Positions 43,816-52,764 of a stretch of 64,000 nucleotides of DNA are shown piece after piece. Origin of the DNA: Syntrophobacteraceae bacterium (GTDB lineage: Bacteria; Desulfobacterota; Syntrophobacteria; Syntrophobacterales; Syntrophobacteraceae); NCBI GenBank assembly GCA_018053185.1, contig JAGPLX010000004.1, positions 17,967-81,966 of the forward strand, written 5' to 3'. Below the pieces are notes generated by a model, which ran no database searches, was not told where the DNA came from, and saw only the letters and a program-made list of their open reading frames with translations. Both the position numbers and the translations under genes were made by a program. The stretch's first letter is position 1, and every line of letters begins with the position of its first letter.

Positions 43816-44206
43816 GGGCTTCTTTTCATCCTGCTGATTTCAGTCGGTTGACTTGATTCTCTGTTCTCGTTTGCATCATTACGAACCTTTGCAAAACATG
43901 TGCAAGTGATGGAAATAGCTTGAAGTGAGAGGGAAGAAGGGCTATACGAATCCGGGATTCGACAGGAAAGCTTAAGGAAGTACGACCGTAGCCTCCACTC
44001 CCGTTTAGACTATACCGTTTTTAGAAGTGTTTCGGAACTGTTTTCATGCAAGGGAATTTCAACCTGATGGGAGCGATTCCCTGTAGTCGCATAACTATTT
44101 GATTCTTATATAAAAACTATCTAAAATTTTCGTATATCTTTCACGACGAAATCCGGCAATTTCAACCTTTCATTCCGGAGGGGCCGCTCCGGATACGGAA
44201 GCTCCT
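43816..44206. other. AT-rich gap upstream of the cNMP-HDOD gene
   Basis: No gene. The stretch from 43981 to 44160 is markedly AT-rich. A sigma-54-like site (43890-43905, minus) and a weaker sigma-70-like pair on the minus strand (TTGCCG at 44154-44159 and TATACG at 44131-44136, 17-bp spacer) are present. Confidence 0.5.
43890..43905 (-). promoter_or_regulatory. Candidate sigma-54 promoter (one -24 mismatch)
   Basis: Read on the minus strand: TTGCACATGTTTTGCA. This matches TGGCAC-N5-TTGCA except that the first G of GG is T. Spacing to the -12 GC is right. It lies 75 bp upstream of the start at 43815. Confidence 0.4.
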
Positions 44207-45550
44207 TCATCCCGAACTTCGTTCCACGCCATTGCTCTCTTCTTTCATGACCAGGAGCTTGTCGACGCGGTGTCCGTCCATATCCACGACTTCAATGGTG
44301 AGGCCTCGGAATTGAAAACGATCCCCGACCTGGGGAATGCGGCCCAGGCAGGTCATGACGAATCCGCCGAGCGTCTGGTAATATCCGGCTTTCTCCCCGG
44401 GCAAATCCCCCTTGATATGAAAAAGCTCCTTGAACTCGTCCACGGGGAGCATGCCATCGACCAGCCAGGAACCATCCTCCCTCTGGACTATTCGTGGCTC
44501 CTCCCGGGCGTCCTCGGAGGAAATATCACCAATAATGGCCTCGAGGATGTCGTTCAAGGTGATGAGGCCTTCCACCGTGCCATATTCGTCGATCACCAGC
44601 CCCATTTCCATGCCCGATTCCCTGAAACGCTCCAAGACTTTCAAGACCTGCATGTCTTCAGGGATATACAGCGGGGGTCTCAAGCAGGCTTGCAAATCGA
44701 AGGGTTGTCCCTGGAGGCTTCTTATCAGGAGGTCCCGCACATGAACAACACCCAGAATCCTGCCGGTTTTGCCCTCGATCACCGGAAATCGCGAGTAGTT
44801 GCTTTTGGAAATGCGTCGCCGGATTTTTTCAATGGAATCGTTCACATCCAGCCAGAAGACTCTCTTCCTCGGTGTCATCAAAACACCGGCTTTGCGGTCC
44901 CCCAGCCGAAACACTCTCTGCACCATGGTTTTCTCGGCCTCATCGAACACTCCCGCCACGGTTGCCTGCTCGATGAGCACCTTGATTTCCTCCTCGGTGA
45001 CGGGAGGCTCCTTGGAAGGGCGTATCCCCGCAACCTTCAGAATACTTTCGGTGGAAATGCTGAGAAGCTGGATGACGGGATGAGCGATCACGGAAAGGGC
45101 CCTCATGGGAGCGGCCATGACGGAAGCGATCTCTTCGGGATAGTACAAAGCCAGGCGCTTGGGGACCAGTTCCCCGAAGACCAGGGAGAAGTAGGTGACC
45201 AGGAAGACCACCAGGACAAACGCCATGGTCCCGCTGAAAGGGCGGAAAATTTCGTAGCCGGATAACCATTGGGCCACGGTGTCGGCGATAGTGGCTCCAC
45301 TGAACACACCGGTGAGCACTCCGATGAGGGTGATGCCGACTTGCACCGTGGAAAGAAAGAGATTGGGCGATCCGGCCAACTCGAGGGCTTCCGCCGCTTT
45401 CGGGTTCCCGTCTTCGGCCAGTTGCTGGAGACGGGGCTTGCGCGCCGAAATGACGGCAAACTCGGACATCGAGAAAATGCCGTTGGCGGCAATGAGGGCC
45501 AGAATCACCAGGATTTCCAGGGCTCCGGAGATCAAACCTGCCTTTTCCAT
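44207..45550 (-). CDS. CorC/HlyC-family DUF21-CBS membrane protein
   Basis: 447 aa. The N-terminal DUF21 region has about four membrane segments (residues 5-170). A CBS pair follows (about 215-340: MTPRKRVFWLD and DEYGTVEGLITLNDIL), then a C-terminal CorC_HlyC domain (DGSWLVDGMLPVDEF). These proteins are linked to Mg2+/Co2+ efflux or transport. The name hemolysin is historical and is not supported here. No ribosome binding site was clear upstream of ATG 45550. It lies 126 bp downstream of the M24 peptidase gene on the same strand. Confidence 0.9.
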   Translation of the reverse strand: MEKAGLISGALEILVILALIAANGIFSMSEFAVISARKPRLQQLAEDGNPKAAEALELAGSPNLFLSTVQVGITLIGVLTGVFSGATIADTVAQWLSGYEIFRPFSGTMAFVLVVFLVTYFSLVFGELVPKRLALYYPEEIASVMAAPMRALSVIAHPVIQLLSISTESILKVAGIRPSKEPPVTEEEIKVLIEQATVAGVFDEAEKTMVQRVFRLGDRKAGVLMTPRKRVFWLDVNDSIEKIRRRISKSNYSRFPVIEGKTGRILGVVHVRDLLIRSLQGQPFDLQACLRPPLYIPEDMQVLKVLERFRESGMEMGLVIDEYGTVEGLITLNDILEAIIGDISSEDAREEPRIVQREDGSWLVDGMLPVDEFKELFHIKGDLPGEKAGYYQTLGGFVMTCLGRIPQVGDRFQFRGLTIEVVDMDGHRVDKLLVMKEESNGVERSSG

Positions 45551-45676
45551 ATGCTTAGGATCCTGCCTGGGGAGTGGGGAAGAGACGCTATTCCTTCATG
45601 GGATTCTTTCGGTGGGCACTCGGATTCACCCGAGTTCCTCGGTTCTCGTTTCGGACTACGCCAAGACGAGGGACTC

Positions 45677-46792
45677 TCAGGAAAATTCGTAGAAAAGGCT
45701 TGTTTCGTTGAGGACCTCGCAACCGTTCGAGGTCACTCTTACCATATTCTCGAGGCGCACTCCACCGCAGCCGGGCAAATAGATACCGGGCTCCACCGTG
45801 ATCACCATGTTTTCTCGAAGAATGGTCGGATCTTGTTTCCTGATGCCCGGTTTTTCATGGACTGCAAGTCCCACTCCATGCCCCAGGCCATGCCCGAAAT
45901 TCGGACCATATCCCGCGTTCTCGATGATTTTGCGAGCCACTCCATCCACCTCGACGGAATTGGCCCCATCCCGGATGGAGGTTTGGGCCGCAAGCTGAGC
46001 CTCTCTCACTATGCGGTAAATCTCCCGCACCCAGGCATCGGGCTTACCCCAGATCCAGGTCCTGGTTATGTCCGAGCAGTAGTGGTCCAGCTTGGAACCA
46101 AGGTCCAAAACCAGGGTCTCCCCCTCGGCGATGGGCCGCCTGGTGGGAACGGCGTGCGGGAGGGCGGCATTCGGCCCTCCGGCCACAATGGGAGGGAAGG
46201 ACACGGCCTGGGCTCCCTTTGTGCGAATGGAGCTTTCGATCTCCCAGGCCAGGTTCGTTTCCGTCATACCCGGCTGCAGGCGCTGCCAGATCTCGTTCAG
46301 GACCTTCTCGGTCACATCCAGAGAGGCTCGGATGAGATCTATCTCGCAGGGTTCCTTGATGACCCGCAGGCTTTCCACCAAAGCATCCGGGAAGACGATC
46401 CGGGAACCCGGCCGGGAACTCCGCAAGGCTTCCTCCACCTCCTTGTACTGCTGGTAGGTCAGGTAATGTCCTTCCACCCCAAGCACCTTGATCTGGAGGT
46501 CGGAGAAGACCTCGGCAAGAAGCTCGGCCAATCCTTTCCGGTAGATCAATGGATCAAAATCGGGGGCCTGGATCTTTGCCGCTTCTTCATACCGAGGATC
46601 CGTCAAAAGCAACTGTCTTTGCAAAGAAATCAAGAGGTACCCGGAACTTTCCGTCAGGTACCGGTCTTCTTCCCCATACCCGCTCAAGTAGAACCGGTTT
46701 TCGGGAACGGCCACCAGGAATGCATCCACTTCGTGTTCCATCATCAACCTTCGAAACCGGTCAAGTCGAACTTGAAAGGGGGTTCCGACCAT
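45677..46792 (-). CDS. Xaa-Pro aminopeptidase-like M24 metallopeptidase
   Basis: 371 aa creatinase/aminopeptidase P fold. Metal ligands are visible in order: DLGSKLDHYCSDITRT (two Asp), HGLGHGVGLAVHE (His), TVEPGIYLPG (Glu) and GGVRLENMV (Glu). The N-terminal creatinase-like domain has FYLSGYG. The enzyme probably removes the N-terminal residue before proline. ATG 46792 is preceded by GGAAAGGAAGTG; the longer frame to 46858 is leader. It is followed by the CorC gene 126 bp away. Confidence 0.9.
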   Translation of the reverse strand: MVGTPFQVRLDRFRRLMMEHEVDAFLVAVPENRFYLSGYGEEDRYLTESSGYLLISLQRQLLLTDPRYEEAAKIQAPDFDPLIYRKGLAELLAEVFSDLQIKVLGVEGHYLTYQQYKEVEEALRSSRPGSRIVFPDALVESLRVIKEPCEIDLIRASLDVTEKVLNEIWQRLQPGMTETNLAWEIESSIRTKGAQAVSFPPIVAGGPNAALPHAVPTRRPIAEGETLVLDLGSKLDHYCSDITRTWIWGKPDAWVREIYRIVREAQLAAQTSIRDGANSVEVDGVARKIIENAGYGPNFGHGLGHGVGLAVHEKPGIRKQDPTILRENMVITVEPGIYLPGCGGVRLENMVRVTSNGCEVLNETSLFYEFS

Positions 46793-46982
46793 AAGGCACT
46801 TCCTTTCCTGTCCTGCCGTCCATGAGTCCAACAGCCTGCCGCCCGCCCGCAGCCGCAAAGATTCGGGCCTCTTAAAGCCTTGAGCCGAGCATGGGGATCA
46901 TGCCCTGGGAGAGTCTACTGAGATGACGGTCCCGTTTTCGCGCAGGAAGCTCTCGATGCCGTAACAATCCCCATCATCCCCT

Positions 46983-47009
46983 GAAAAAAAGTTTGGGCTT
47001 TCGGAGCCC
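46983..47009 (-). terminator. Terminator-like hairpin with a T-run (minus strand)
   Basis: Minus-strand GGGCT-CCGAA-AGCCC (47009 to 46995), then AAAC and seven T (to about 46984). The stem is short but the T-run is full. It sits in the divergent gap upstream of the M24 gene, so it could end an antisense or leader transcript, or attenuate. Confidence 0.4.
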
Positions 47010-47060
47010 GGGTGTTACATTTTGGCGATTATGCACGCCACCCGAAGGAGTGTTTTCCCC

Positions 47061-47486
47061 ATGTATTCCCGGATGCTGGTATTGCGCTTTCCCAAAGAGA
47101 TTGTGGACAAGCCTATTATCACCAATCTTGTCCGAAATTATAACCTCACCTTCAACATACTCAAGGCGCAGATCTATCCTCGCAAAGAAGGCATCGTCGT
47201 CCTTGAGCTGCAAGGTCTGCGGGGTGATTACGAAAGAGGCATTCAATACCTCAAGGACGTCGGTGTCCACGTGGAACCTGTGGCCCATGGCATTCGGAGG
47301 GATGATGAGCGGTGTTACCAGTGTGGGGCTTGCACGGCCGTGTGTCCCACCGGGGCATTGCATATCCTGAGGCCTGAAATGGAAGTGCTGTTCGAGTCGG
47401 AGCGATGCAGTGCCTGCGAGCTTTGCGTGAAGGTGTGTCCCTCGAGGGCCATGATCGTCACCTTTGACAAGGTCCTGGTCTCCTGA
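47061..47486 (+). CDS. NIL-domain ferredoxin (2 x 4Fe-4S)
   Basis: 141 aa. An N-terminal NIL domain of about 75 residues (as in the tail of MetN transporters) is followed by two 4Fe-4S motifs: CYQCGACTAVCP and CSACELCVKVCP, each CxxCxxC...CP. NIL-ferredoxins are known in methanogens, where genetic work ties one to direct sulfide-to-homocysteine synthesis. A similar job in a sulfidogen is plausible but is inference here. AAGGAG at 47045-47050 supports ATG 47061. It is followed 84 bp later by the IscU-like gene. Confidence 0.83.
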   Translation: MYSRMLVLRFPKEIVDKPIITNLVRNYNLTFNILKAQIYPRKEGIVVLELQGLRGDYERGIQYLKDVGVHVEPVAHGIRRDDERCYQCGACTAVCPTGALHILRPEMEVLFESERCSACELCVKVCPSRAMIVTFDKVLVS

Positions 47487-47570
47487 CGGAAGCGGGATTT
47501 TCCTGCGGGCGCCAACGAGAGGATATTTCTTGGAAGAGGGTTTATTGGAGGACAACATCGGAGCATCGAA

Positions 47571-48077
47571 ATGAACTACAGTGAAAAGGTCCTGGAACAT
47601 TTCATGAACCCCAGAAACATCGGGGAGGTGGAGAATCCGGACGGAATCGGCCAAGTGGGCAATGTCAATTGCGGCGACATCATGCGCATGACCATCAAGG
47701 TGGATGACAACGTCATCACGGACATCAAGTTCAAGACTTTCGGTTGTGGTGCCGCCATTGCCGTGAGTTCCATGGTCACGGAAATGGTCAGGGGAAAGAC
47801 CCTCGAGGAGGCAGTGAAGGTCAACCGGGATGATGTGGCGCAAGCCCTGGGCGGCCTGCCTCCCAAGAAGCTTCACTGCTCGAACCTTGGGACCGACGCT
47901 CTCAAAGCAGCCGTGAACGATTACTGGCGCAAGGCGGGCCATCCCGAAAAGATCGTTCCCCTGGAGGATGAACATTTGGAACAGGACGAGAGTGAGACGA
48001 GCACGTGTTGCAGTAGCAATGAGCGGGGGTGTCGACAGTCTGCGAGCGGCGATTCTGCTGAAGGAACAGGGTCTTGA
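47571..48077 (+). CDS. IscU/NifU-N-type Fe-S scaffold with overlap-coded tail
   Basis: 168 aa. The core (1-130) has the three cluster cysteines: NVNCGDIM, TFGCGAAIA and LHCSNLG. It builds transient [2Fe-2S]/[4Fe-4S] clusters for transfer. No NifU-C domain or adjacent cysteine desulfurase is seen. The last 36 codons lie in the 110 bp shared with mnmA and give a low-complexity tail (SETSTCCSSNERGCRQ), so the tail is probably dictated by the mnmA frame and has little function of its own. Confidence 0.9.
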   Translation: MNYSEKVLEHFMNPRNIGEVENPDGIGQVGNVNCGDIMRMTIKVDDNVITDIKFKTFGCGAAIAVSSMVTEMVRGKTLEEAVKVNRDDVAQALGGLPPKKLHCSNLGTDALKAAVNDYWRKAGHPEKIVPLEDEHLEQDESETSTCCSSNERGCRQSASGDSAEGTGS

Positions 48078-49092
48078 ACCCTTCGGAGTCCATATGCGCC
48101 TGGTTCCCGAGTACTCCGACGGGCAGAGCGAATCTTCACGGAACCGGAGGCAGGAGGAAGATCTCCGTGGGCTGGCTTCCCAAGTAGGCATTCCCTTCCA
48201 GGTAGTCGATCTGACGGAAGAATTCGAAAACCAGGTGATCGCTCCTTTCCTTGCTTCCTACCTGGAGGGATTGACCCCCAATCCCTGCGCCGTATGCAAT
48301 CCCAGGGTCAAGTTCCGTGCACTTTTGAAGGAAGCCCAACGATTGGGAGCCGGCCTTCTGGCAACGGGTCATTATGCCCAAGTGGTGCCGCCCGAGCGTC
48401 TAAACGGCCGATGGGGTTTGCGAAAGGCCCGCGATAGACGCAAGGACCAATCCTATTTCCTCTACGGCTTGACCCAAGACCAGCTCGCGGTCGCGGCATT
48501 TCCCCTGGGCGGTACCCTCAAGGAGGAAGTGCTCCACTGGGCGAGCGGTGCGGGACTCGAGAGACGAATTCCCAGGGAGAGCCAGGAGATCTGCTTCATC
48601 CGGACCGGCACCTATTTGGATTTCGTCAGGCGACGGGTGGACCTCTCCCCTTATGCGGACCGAGGCCCCATTCTTGATCTCGAGGGGAAGGTGCTGGGAG
48701 AACACAAGGGGATTTTTGCCTACACCATCGGACAGCGCCGAGGCTTGGGCATAGCCTCCGGCGCCCCTTATTATGTGGTGGACCTGGACCCCGCATCGGG
48801 TACCGTGACCGTCGGCCGTGCCCCGGACCTCTACCGGCGGGAACTGACGGTCTCTCACGTAAACTGGGTTTCCATGGAGTGTCCCGATCACCCCATCCTT
48901 TGCCAAGTGCGAATCCGAAATCAGCACCGGCCTGCGGACGCCCTCCTGTCTCCTCTCGGCAGGACCGAGGTGAAGATCCGGTTTCGGGAACCGCAAAGAG
49001 CCGTCACTCCCGGGCAGGCGGCCGTGTTCTACGATGGAGACTTGGTGCTCGGAGGCGGAACGATCCGCAGGCTGGTACATTCCTCCGATTGA
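47968..49092 (+). CDS. mnmA: tRNA-specific 2-thiouridylase MnmA
   Basis: 374 aa. It thiolates U34 of tRNA-Lys, Glu and Gln. The PP-loop AMSGGVDSL is at about residues 17-25. The catalytic Cys pair is NPCAVCNPRVKF and ESQEICFI; GQRRGLGIA and the C-terminal beta-barrel follow. ATG 47968 lies 3 bases after GGAGG, so a GTG at 47992 is a serious alternative. Either way it begins inside the IscU gene, so the two are coupled. The sulfur donor for MnmA is likely a desulfurase encoded elsewhere. Confidence 0.92.
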   Translation: MNIWNRTRVRRARVAVAMSGGVDSLRAAILLKEQGLEPFGVHMRLVPEYSDGQSESSRNRRQEEDLRGLASQVGIPFQVVDLTEEFENQVIAPFLASYLEGLTPNPCAVCNPRVKFRALLKEAQRLGAGLLATGHYAQVVPPERLNGRWGLRKARDRRKDQSYFLYGLTQDQLAVAAFPLGGTLKEEVLHWASGAGLERRIPRESQEICFIRTGTYLDFVRRRVDLSPYADRGPILDLEGKVLGEHKGIFAYTIGQRRGLGIASGAPYYVVDLDPASGTVTVGRAPDLYRRELTVSHVNWVSMECPDHPILCQVRIRNQHRPADALLSPLGRTEVKIRFREPQRAVTPGQAAVFYDGDLVLGGGTIRRLVHSSD

Positions 49093-49275
49093 CGGTCTTG
49101 CCACTCCCCTGCTCTCCATGGCTTCATACCCCTTACCTTTGATGGAAAACCGCCCTCGCCCGATCCGTCTTGAAGACCGCGGCGGCCCTTTTCATAAAAG
49201 CCGTTGCGACAGCGTTCCCCGCTTTTCGAGATTCTTGGGTGCAACCCACCCATGTCCACCCGCGGAGTCTCCATC

Positions 49276-50583
49276 ATGACCCTACGCGTCGCCATCCAGA
49301 CACTCGGCTGCAAGGTCAACCAGTACGAGTCTTCCTACTTCATCGAGATCCTGGAGGATCGCGGATTTCAAGAGGTACCGTTCCATTCCCGCGCCGATGT
49401 GTACCTCGTTCACGGCTGTAGCGTCACATCCAGGGCATCTTATCAAACCCGGCAGCTTTTGCGCAGAGCGCTCCGACTCAATCCCTCGGCCTCCGTGGTG
49501 GTGGCCGGCTGCAACGCAACCTTCGAGGGTGATCGGCTGGCCAGTGAGAAGTTAGCCACTCATATCCTGGGAAATGACCAAAAGTATGATCTCGTCCACT
49601 GGCTTCAAAAACCGGCCAGCCTGGATCACCCTTTCGTGGCCCTTGGCGACCCTCGCCGCATCCGTACCTTTCGAACCATTCCTGTTCGACGTTCCCACCA
49701 GGGGCACGCGCGAACCTTCGTAAAGATTCAGGACGGATGCGACGCATTTTGTTCCTACTGCATCGTTCCGCGCACTCGGGGGAAGAGTCGCAGCCTGTCT
49801 CTGGAAAACGCTCTTGCCCAAGTGGCAACCTGTGTGGAAGAAGGCTTCCAGGAGGTGGTGCTCACGGGAATCCACCTGGGCCAGTGGGGTCATGATTTCC
49901 CGGATCCGAGCCGGTTTTCGGAGTTGCTTCGCCGCTTGGACACGGCCGTGCGGCCCCCACGGGTTCGGTTGAGTTCTCTTGAAGTGATGGAGCTGGGGGA
50001 GGACGTCCTGCCGGCTATCAAGTCCAAGTCCTGGATTTGTCCCCACTTCCACGTTCCATTACAGAGCGGCCACGGAGAAACCCTCCGTCGAATGAACCGC
50101 AACTACACCCCGGAGCAATATTCCGAGGTTGTCTGGAGGATACGATCCCTGTTTCCCACGGCTTCCGTGGGAGCAGATGTGATGGTGGGCTTTCCAGGGG
50201 AAACCGCGGCGGATTTTCAGAAAACCTGGGAACTGGTTCGCCGGCTGCCCTTGACCTACCTTCACGTCTTCCCCTTTTCCCCGCGCATGGGGACACCTGC
50301 CTCGCTCCAGCCCCACCGGATCGTGGGAGACGAGCTCAAGAACCGCGCCAAAGCCCTCCGGACCCTGGGCGCTCGAAAGAGATACGCTTTCATGGAGCAG
50401 GCCCTGGGTACCTGGGTCGAGGTATTGACGGAAAACGACCTGGGGAACGGCTGGTACACGGGAACTTCCGAAAACTATCTTCGCGTGAGCTTCCATTCCC
50501 CCGGGAGCATTCCGCCGGGAACCCTCGTGCGGGTCAGGCTCGGGGAGCTTGGAAGCTGTGGATTGGTGGGGATCCCCGAATGA
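49276..50583 (+). CDS. mtaB: tRNA t6A37 methylthiotransferase MtaB
   Basis: 435 aa, MiaB-like radical SAM family. It has an N-terminal UPF0004 domain (TLGCKVNQYES, with later HGCSV and AGCNA Cys) and the SAM cluster CDAFCSYC (CxxxCxxC) near residue 158, followed by a TRAM-like C-terminus. The RxRLSSLE and FHVPLQSG motifs match MtaB over RimO or MiaB. The ATG at 49276 (GGAG upstream) is chosen over 49204 and 49252. It follows mnmA, giving a run of tRNA-modification genes. Convergent with the DUF6178 gene. Confidence 0.9.
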   Translation: MTLRVAIQTLGCKVNQYESSYFIEILEDRGFQEVPFHSRADVYLVHGCSVTSRASYQTRQLLRRALRLNPSASVVVAGCNATFEGDRLASEKLATHILGNDQKYDLVHWLQKPASLDHPFVALGDPRRIRTFRTIPVRRSHQGHARTFVKIQDGCDAFCSYCIVPRTRGKSRSLSLENALAQVATCVEEGFQEVVLTGIHLGQWGHDFPDPSRFSELLRRLDTAVRPPRVRLSSLEVMELGEDVLPAIKSKSWICPHFHVPLQSGHGETLRRMNRNYTPEQYSEVVWRIRSLFPTASVGADVMVGFPGETAADFQKTWELVRRLPLTYLHVFPFSPRMGTPASLQPHRIVGDELKNRAKALRTLGARKRYAFMEQALGTWVEVLTENDLGNGWYTGTSENYLRVSFHSPGSIPPGTLVRVRLGELGSCGLVGIPE

Positions 50584-50697
50584 GAATTCGTCCGGTGGGA
50601 GGGTCCTTACAATTCCGGGTCGAGGGAGGGTTTTTTTCCTGGAACCGAGACCTTGGCCGGTCCCTTCCGAAAGAGCCGTCCCTCCTGGTGCCGTGCC

Positions 50698-52404
50698 TCA
50701 TTGCTGGTCCGTGAAGAGAAAAAACCGCACCATTTCGGGGTCCGGAATTTGCCCGCCGCCGAAGGGCTCCATTTCGGCGGCATAGGCGGCCAGGATCGGG
50801 GCAAAATAGGCTTCGGCCAGCTCCTGTTGGGATGAATCGGCCAGGATCTTTCGGATCCAGTCGCGGACCATTTTGCTGACATCATGGGGCGTCAGCAAGG
50901 GCTTGAGACTCGGCCACATCGAAACCGGCAGGGGGTGTGGGCTCCACTGCCCCCGCCAGAGGGCATTTCCTGCCGCCGACAGGACCACCGCCGCGAGGGT
51001 GATGTCCGCCCTGCTTCGGATTTGGCCCCTGGCCCACAGTGCTTCGGGACGGCCCAAACTGGTGTACTCCAGGCCCAAAGCCTCGAAAAGCGATCCCACG
51101 GATCGAATCACGTCTATTGCGTGCTTTGCCGTCCTCAAGTCTTCCGGAGTCCGAAAGAAATCTTCCCGGGAAACGCTCGGATTGTCGAGGTCTCTTCGAA
51201 TGATCCGGGGGGTTTTCCCTGCGAGAAGTTCCGCCGTTTCAAACCAGGGCATGTCCAGGATGTGAATCCCTTCCGGCCAACGAGAAAGCCACCCTTTTCG
51301 AAGAATGTTCCGAAGCCGCCCGCATACACCGACGATCTTTCCATGGGCATGACGAAACAAATGTTCCAGGTAGTGTCTCTCCAGGAGCCCCACCGCATCC
51401 TCGGGACTGCGGGCGCCCAGGAGTTGCAGCCCCAGGTTTAGGTACGCTCCCGCCTTTTGCACAGCGAACCGAAGGCTCTCCGGAGAATCCAGGGAGAGCC
51501 GGTCGGCAATGAGAACTCGATTGGCCACGGAGGCCAGCTCTATCTGCAGGGTATCCGCGAGGAGCCTGTTTTCAACCGTCCCCAGGGATTGGGTCAGCAG
51601 GTCCTTCTCCGTGAGGAGCGCCAAGGCAAAGGAGGGGGACGACTCTCCATGTTCCTGGTGTGGAGTTGCCGCGGATTTATCCAGGGCGAACTGTGCGGGC
51701 TCGACCGCCCGGTAGATCTCCATCGCCTCGTAAAAATCCGGGACCCCGTGGTCTTCCAATCTGCCCCGGTGAAATCGATAGGCATCTTCTTCGAGTTCGA
51801 CACTTGACGCCCAGAGAACGCTGTTCATGAGTTCCTGGTAGAATCCTCGATGCGTTTCAAACAAGAGGCTCAGGATTCCGTTCACAAGATCTTCGTACCG
51901 GGGATAGAGGCATTCCCAAAAGAACTGGTCATCCAGGGTGCGAACGGGCAGGCGATCTCGAGCTTCCAGGAGATCCTCTTCCTCGGGCGCCGGGACCACG
52001 GTAATCCACTTCTTGAACAGGCTCACCAGCAGCTCGAAATCCGCCGCCGCCAGCCAGGCCAGGAGTTTCTTCTCGCCGGCTCGAGCAAGACGGGTCAGCC
52101 ATTCCAGTGCCCTGGCGGAATCCACCTGGTCCTTTTTCCACCACTGAAGGTCGAACAGGTGATTCAGCTGCTCCACGCGAGCCCGGGCAAGAAGCGGCAA
52201 GGAGTCCTCCGGCCCGATCTCCACCACGAGATGGTAGAAATCCTGCACCGGAAGACCCGCAACGACCTCTTCCGCATCCTTTCTGGCCAAAATCGCCTCG
52301 AGTCTTGCCTTTCCGGGAAGAGTCGCCAGGCGGCGGTACAGGTCGGCGGCAGGCAGAGCATGAATAGAGTCGACATCCATTGTCAAGGAATCCACGTGAG
52401 TCAT
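50698..52404 (-). CDS. DUF6178-family protein, function unknown
   Basis: 568 aa, all-helical by eye, no signal peptide, no transmembrane segment and few cysteines. It fits DUF6178, which I recall mainly from Desulfobacterota. I see no catalytic motif. Repeated Leu-rich helices (ALPAADLYRRLATLP, DFYHLVVEIGPEDSLPLL) near the N-terminus resemble a helical scaffold. The ATG at 52404 is chosen because the frame to 52431 starts with TTG. It is convergent with mtaB and divergent from sufC. The family assignment is from memory, not a search. Confidence 0.55.
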   Translation of the reverse strand: MTHVDSLTMDVDSIHALPAADLYRRLATLPGKARLEAILARKDAEEVVAGLPVQDFYHLVVEIGPEDSLPLLARARVEQLNHLFDLQWWKKDQVDSARALEWLTRLARAGEKKLLAWLAAADFELLVSLFKKWITVVPAPEEEDLLEARDRLPVRTLDDQFFWECLYPRYEDLVNGILSLLFETHRGFYQELMNSVLWASSVELEEDAYRFHRGRLEDHGVPDFYEAMEIYRAVEPAQFALDKSAATPHQEHGESSPSFALALLTEKDLLTQSLGTVENRLLADTLQIELASVANRVLIADRLSLDSPESLRFAVQKAGAYLNLGLQLLGARSPEDAVGLLERHYLEHLFRHAHGKIVGVCGRLRNILRKGWLSRWPEGIHILDMPWFETAELLAGKTPRIIRRDLDNPSVSREDFFRTPEDLRTAKHAIDVIRSVGSLFEALGLEYTSLGRPEALWARGQIRSRADITLAAVVLSAAGNALWRGQWSPHPLPVSMWPSLKPLLTPHDVSKMVRDWIRKILADSSQQELAEAYFAPILAAYAAEMEPFGGGQIPDPEMVRFFLFTDQQ

Positions 52405-52764
52405 CTTTCGTTTCTCGTTCCATGCAAACAACGGTGAACCCGGGAAGGGGACGTGGGTGAATTGCCGGGAACACCTCCGGGCCTTCCTCCTCCGTCATGC
52501 CCCCTTGCAAGCCCCGCAGAGATGTGGCGGATCAGTCGAATCCCAGGACCTTCTTTTCATACCTCCCGGGCTCCGGCACGCCCATCCGCCGGGGAAAGAC
52601 CTCCCCTCCCACCGACTTCCGCTTGAGGAATTCGCTTGCACAAGGTGGCATGAGAGCTTATAAAAAATGCACGAGGGGTGATCATACCTTGGATAAGGGT
52701 TCATGAAACCCCCGAGAATATTCCATCATGGCTGTGTGTACCATATATGGGGGGGAGAAGGAAG
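52405..52764. other. Divergent promoter gap before sufC
   Basis: No gene. A sigma-70-like promoter for sufCB is at 52636-52664. Small palindromes CCTTGGATAAGG (52686-52697) and CCATATATGG (52741-52750) lie between it and the start; neither is an identified IscR or Fur site. Confidence 0.5.
52636..52664 (+). promoter_or_regulatory. Sigma-70-like promoter for sufCB
   Basis: TTGCAC (52636-52641), a 17-bp spacer, then TATAAA (52659-52664). It lies about 100 bp upstream of the sufC ATG. Confidence 0.6.
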
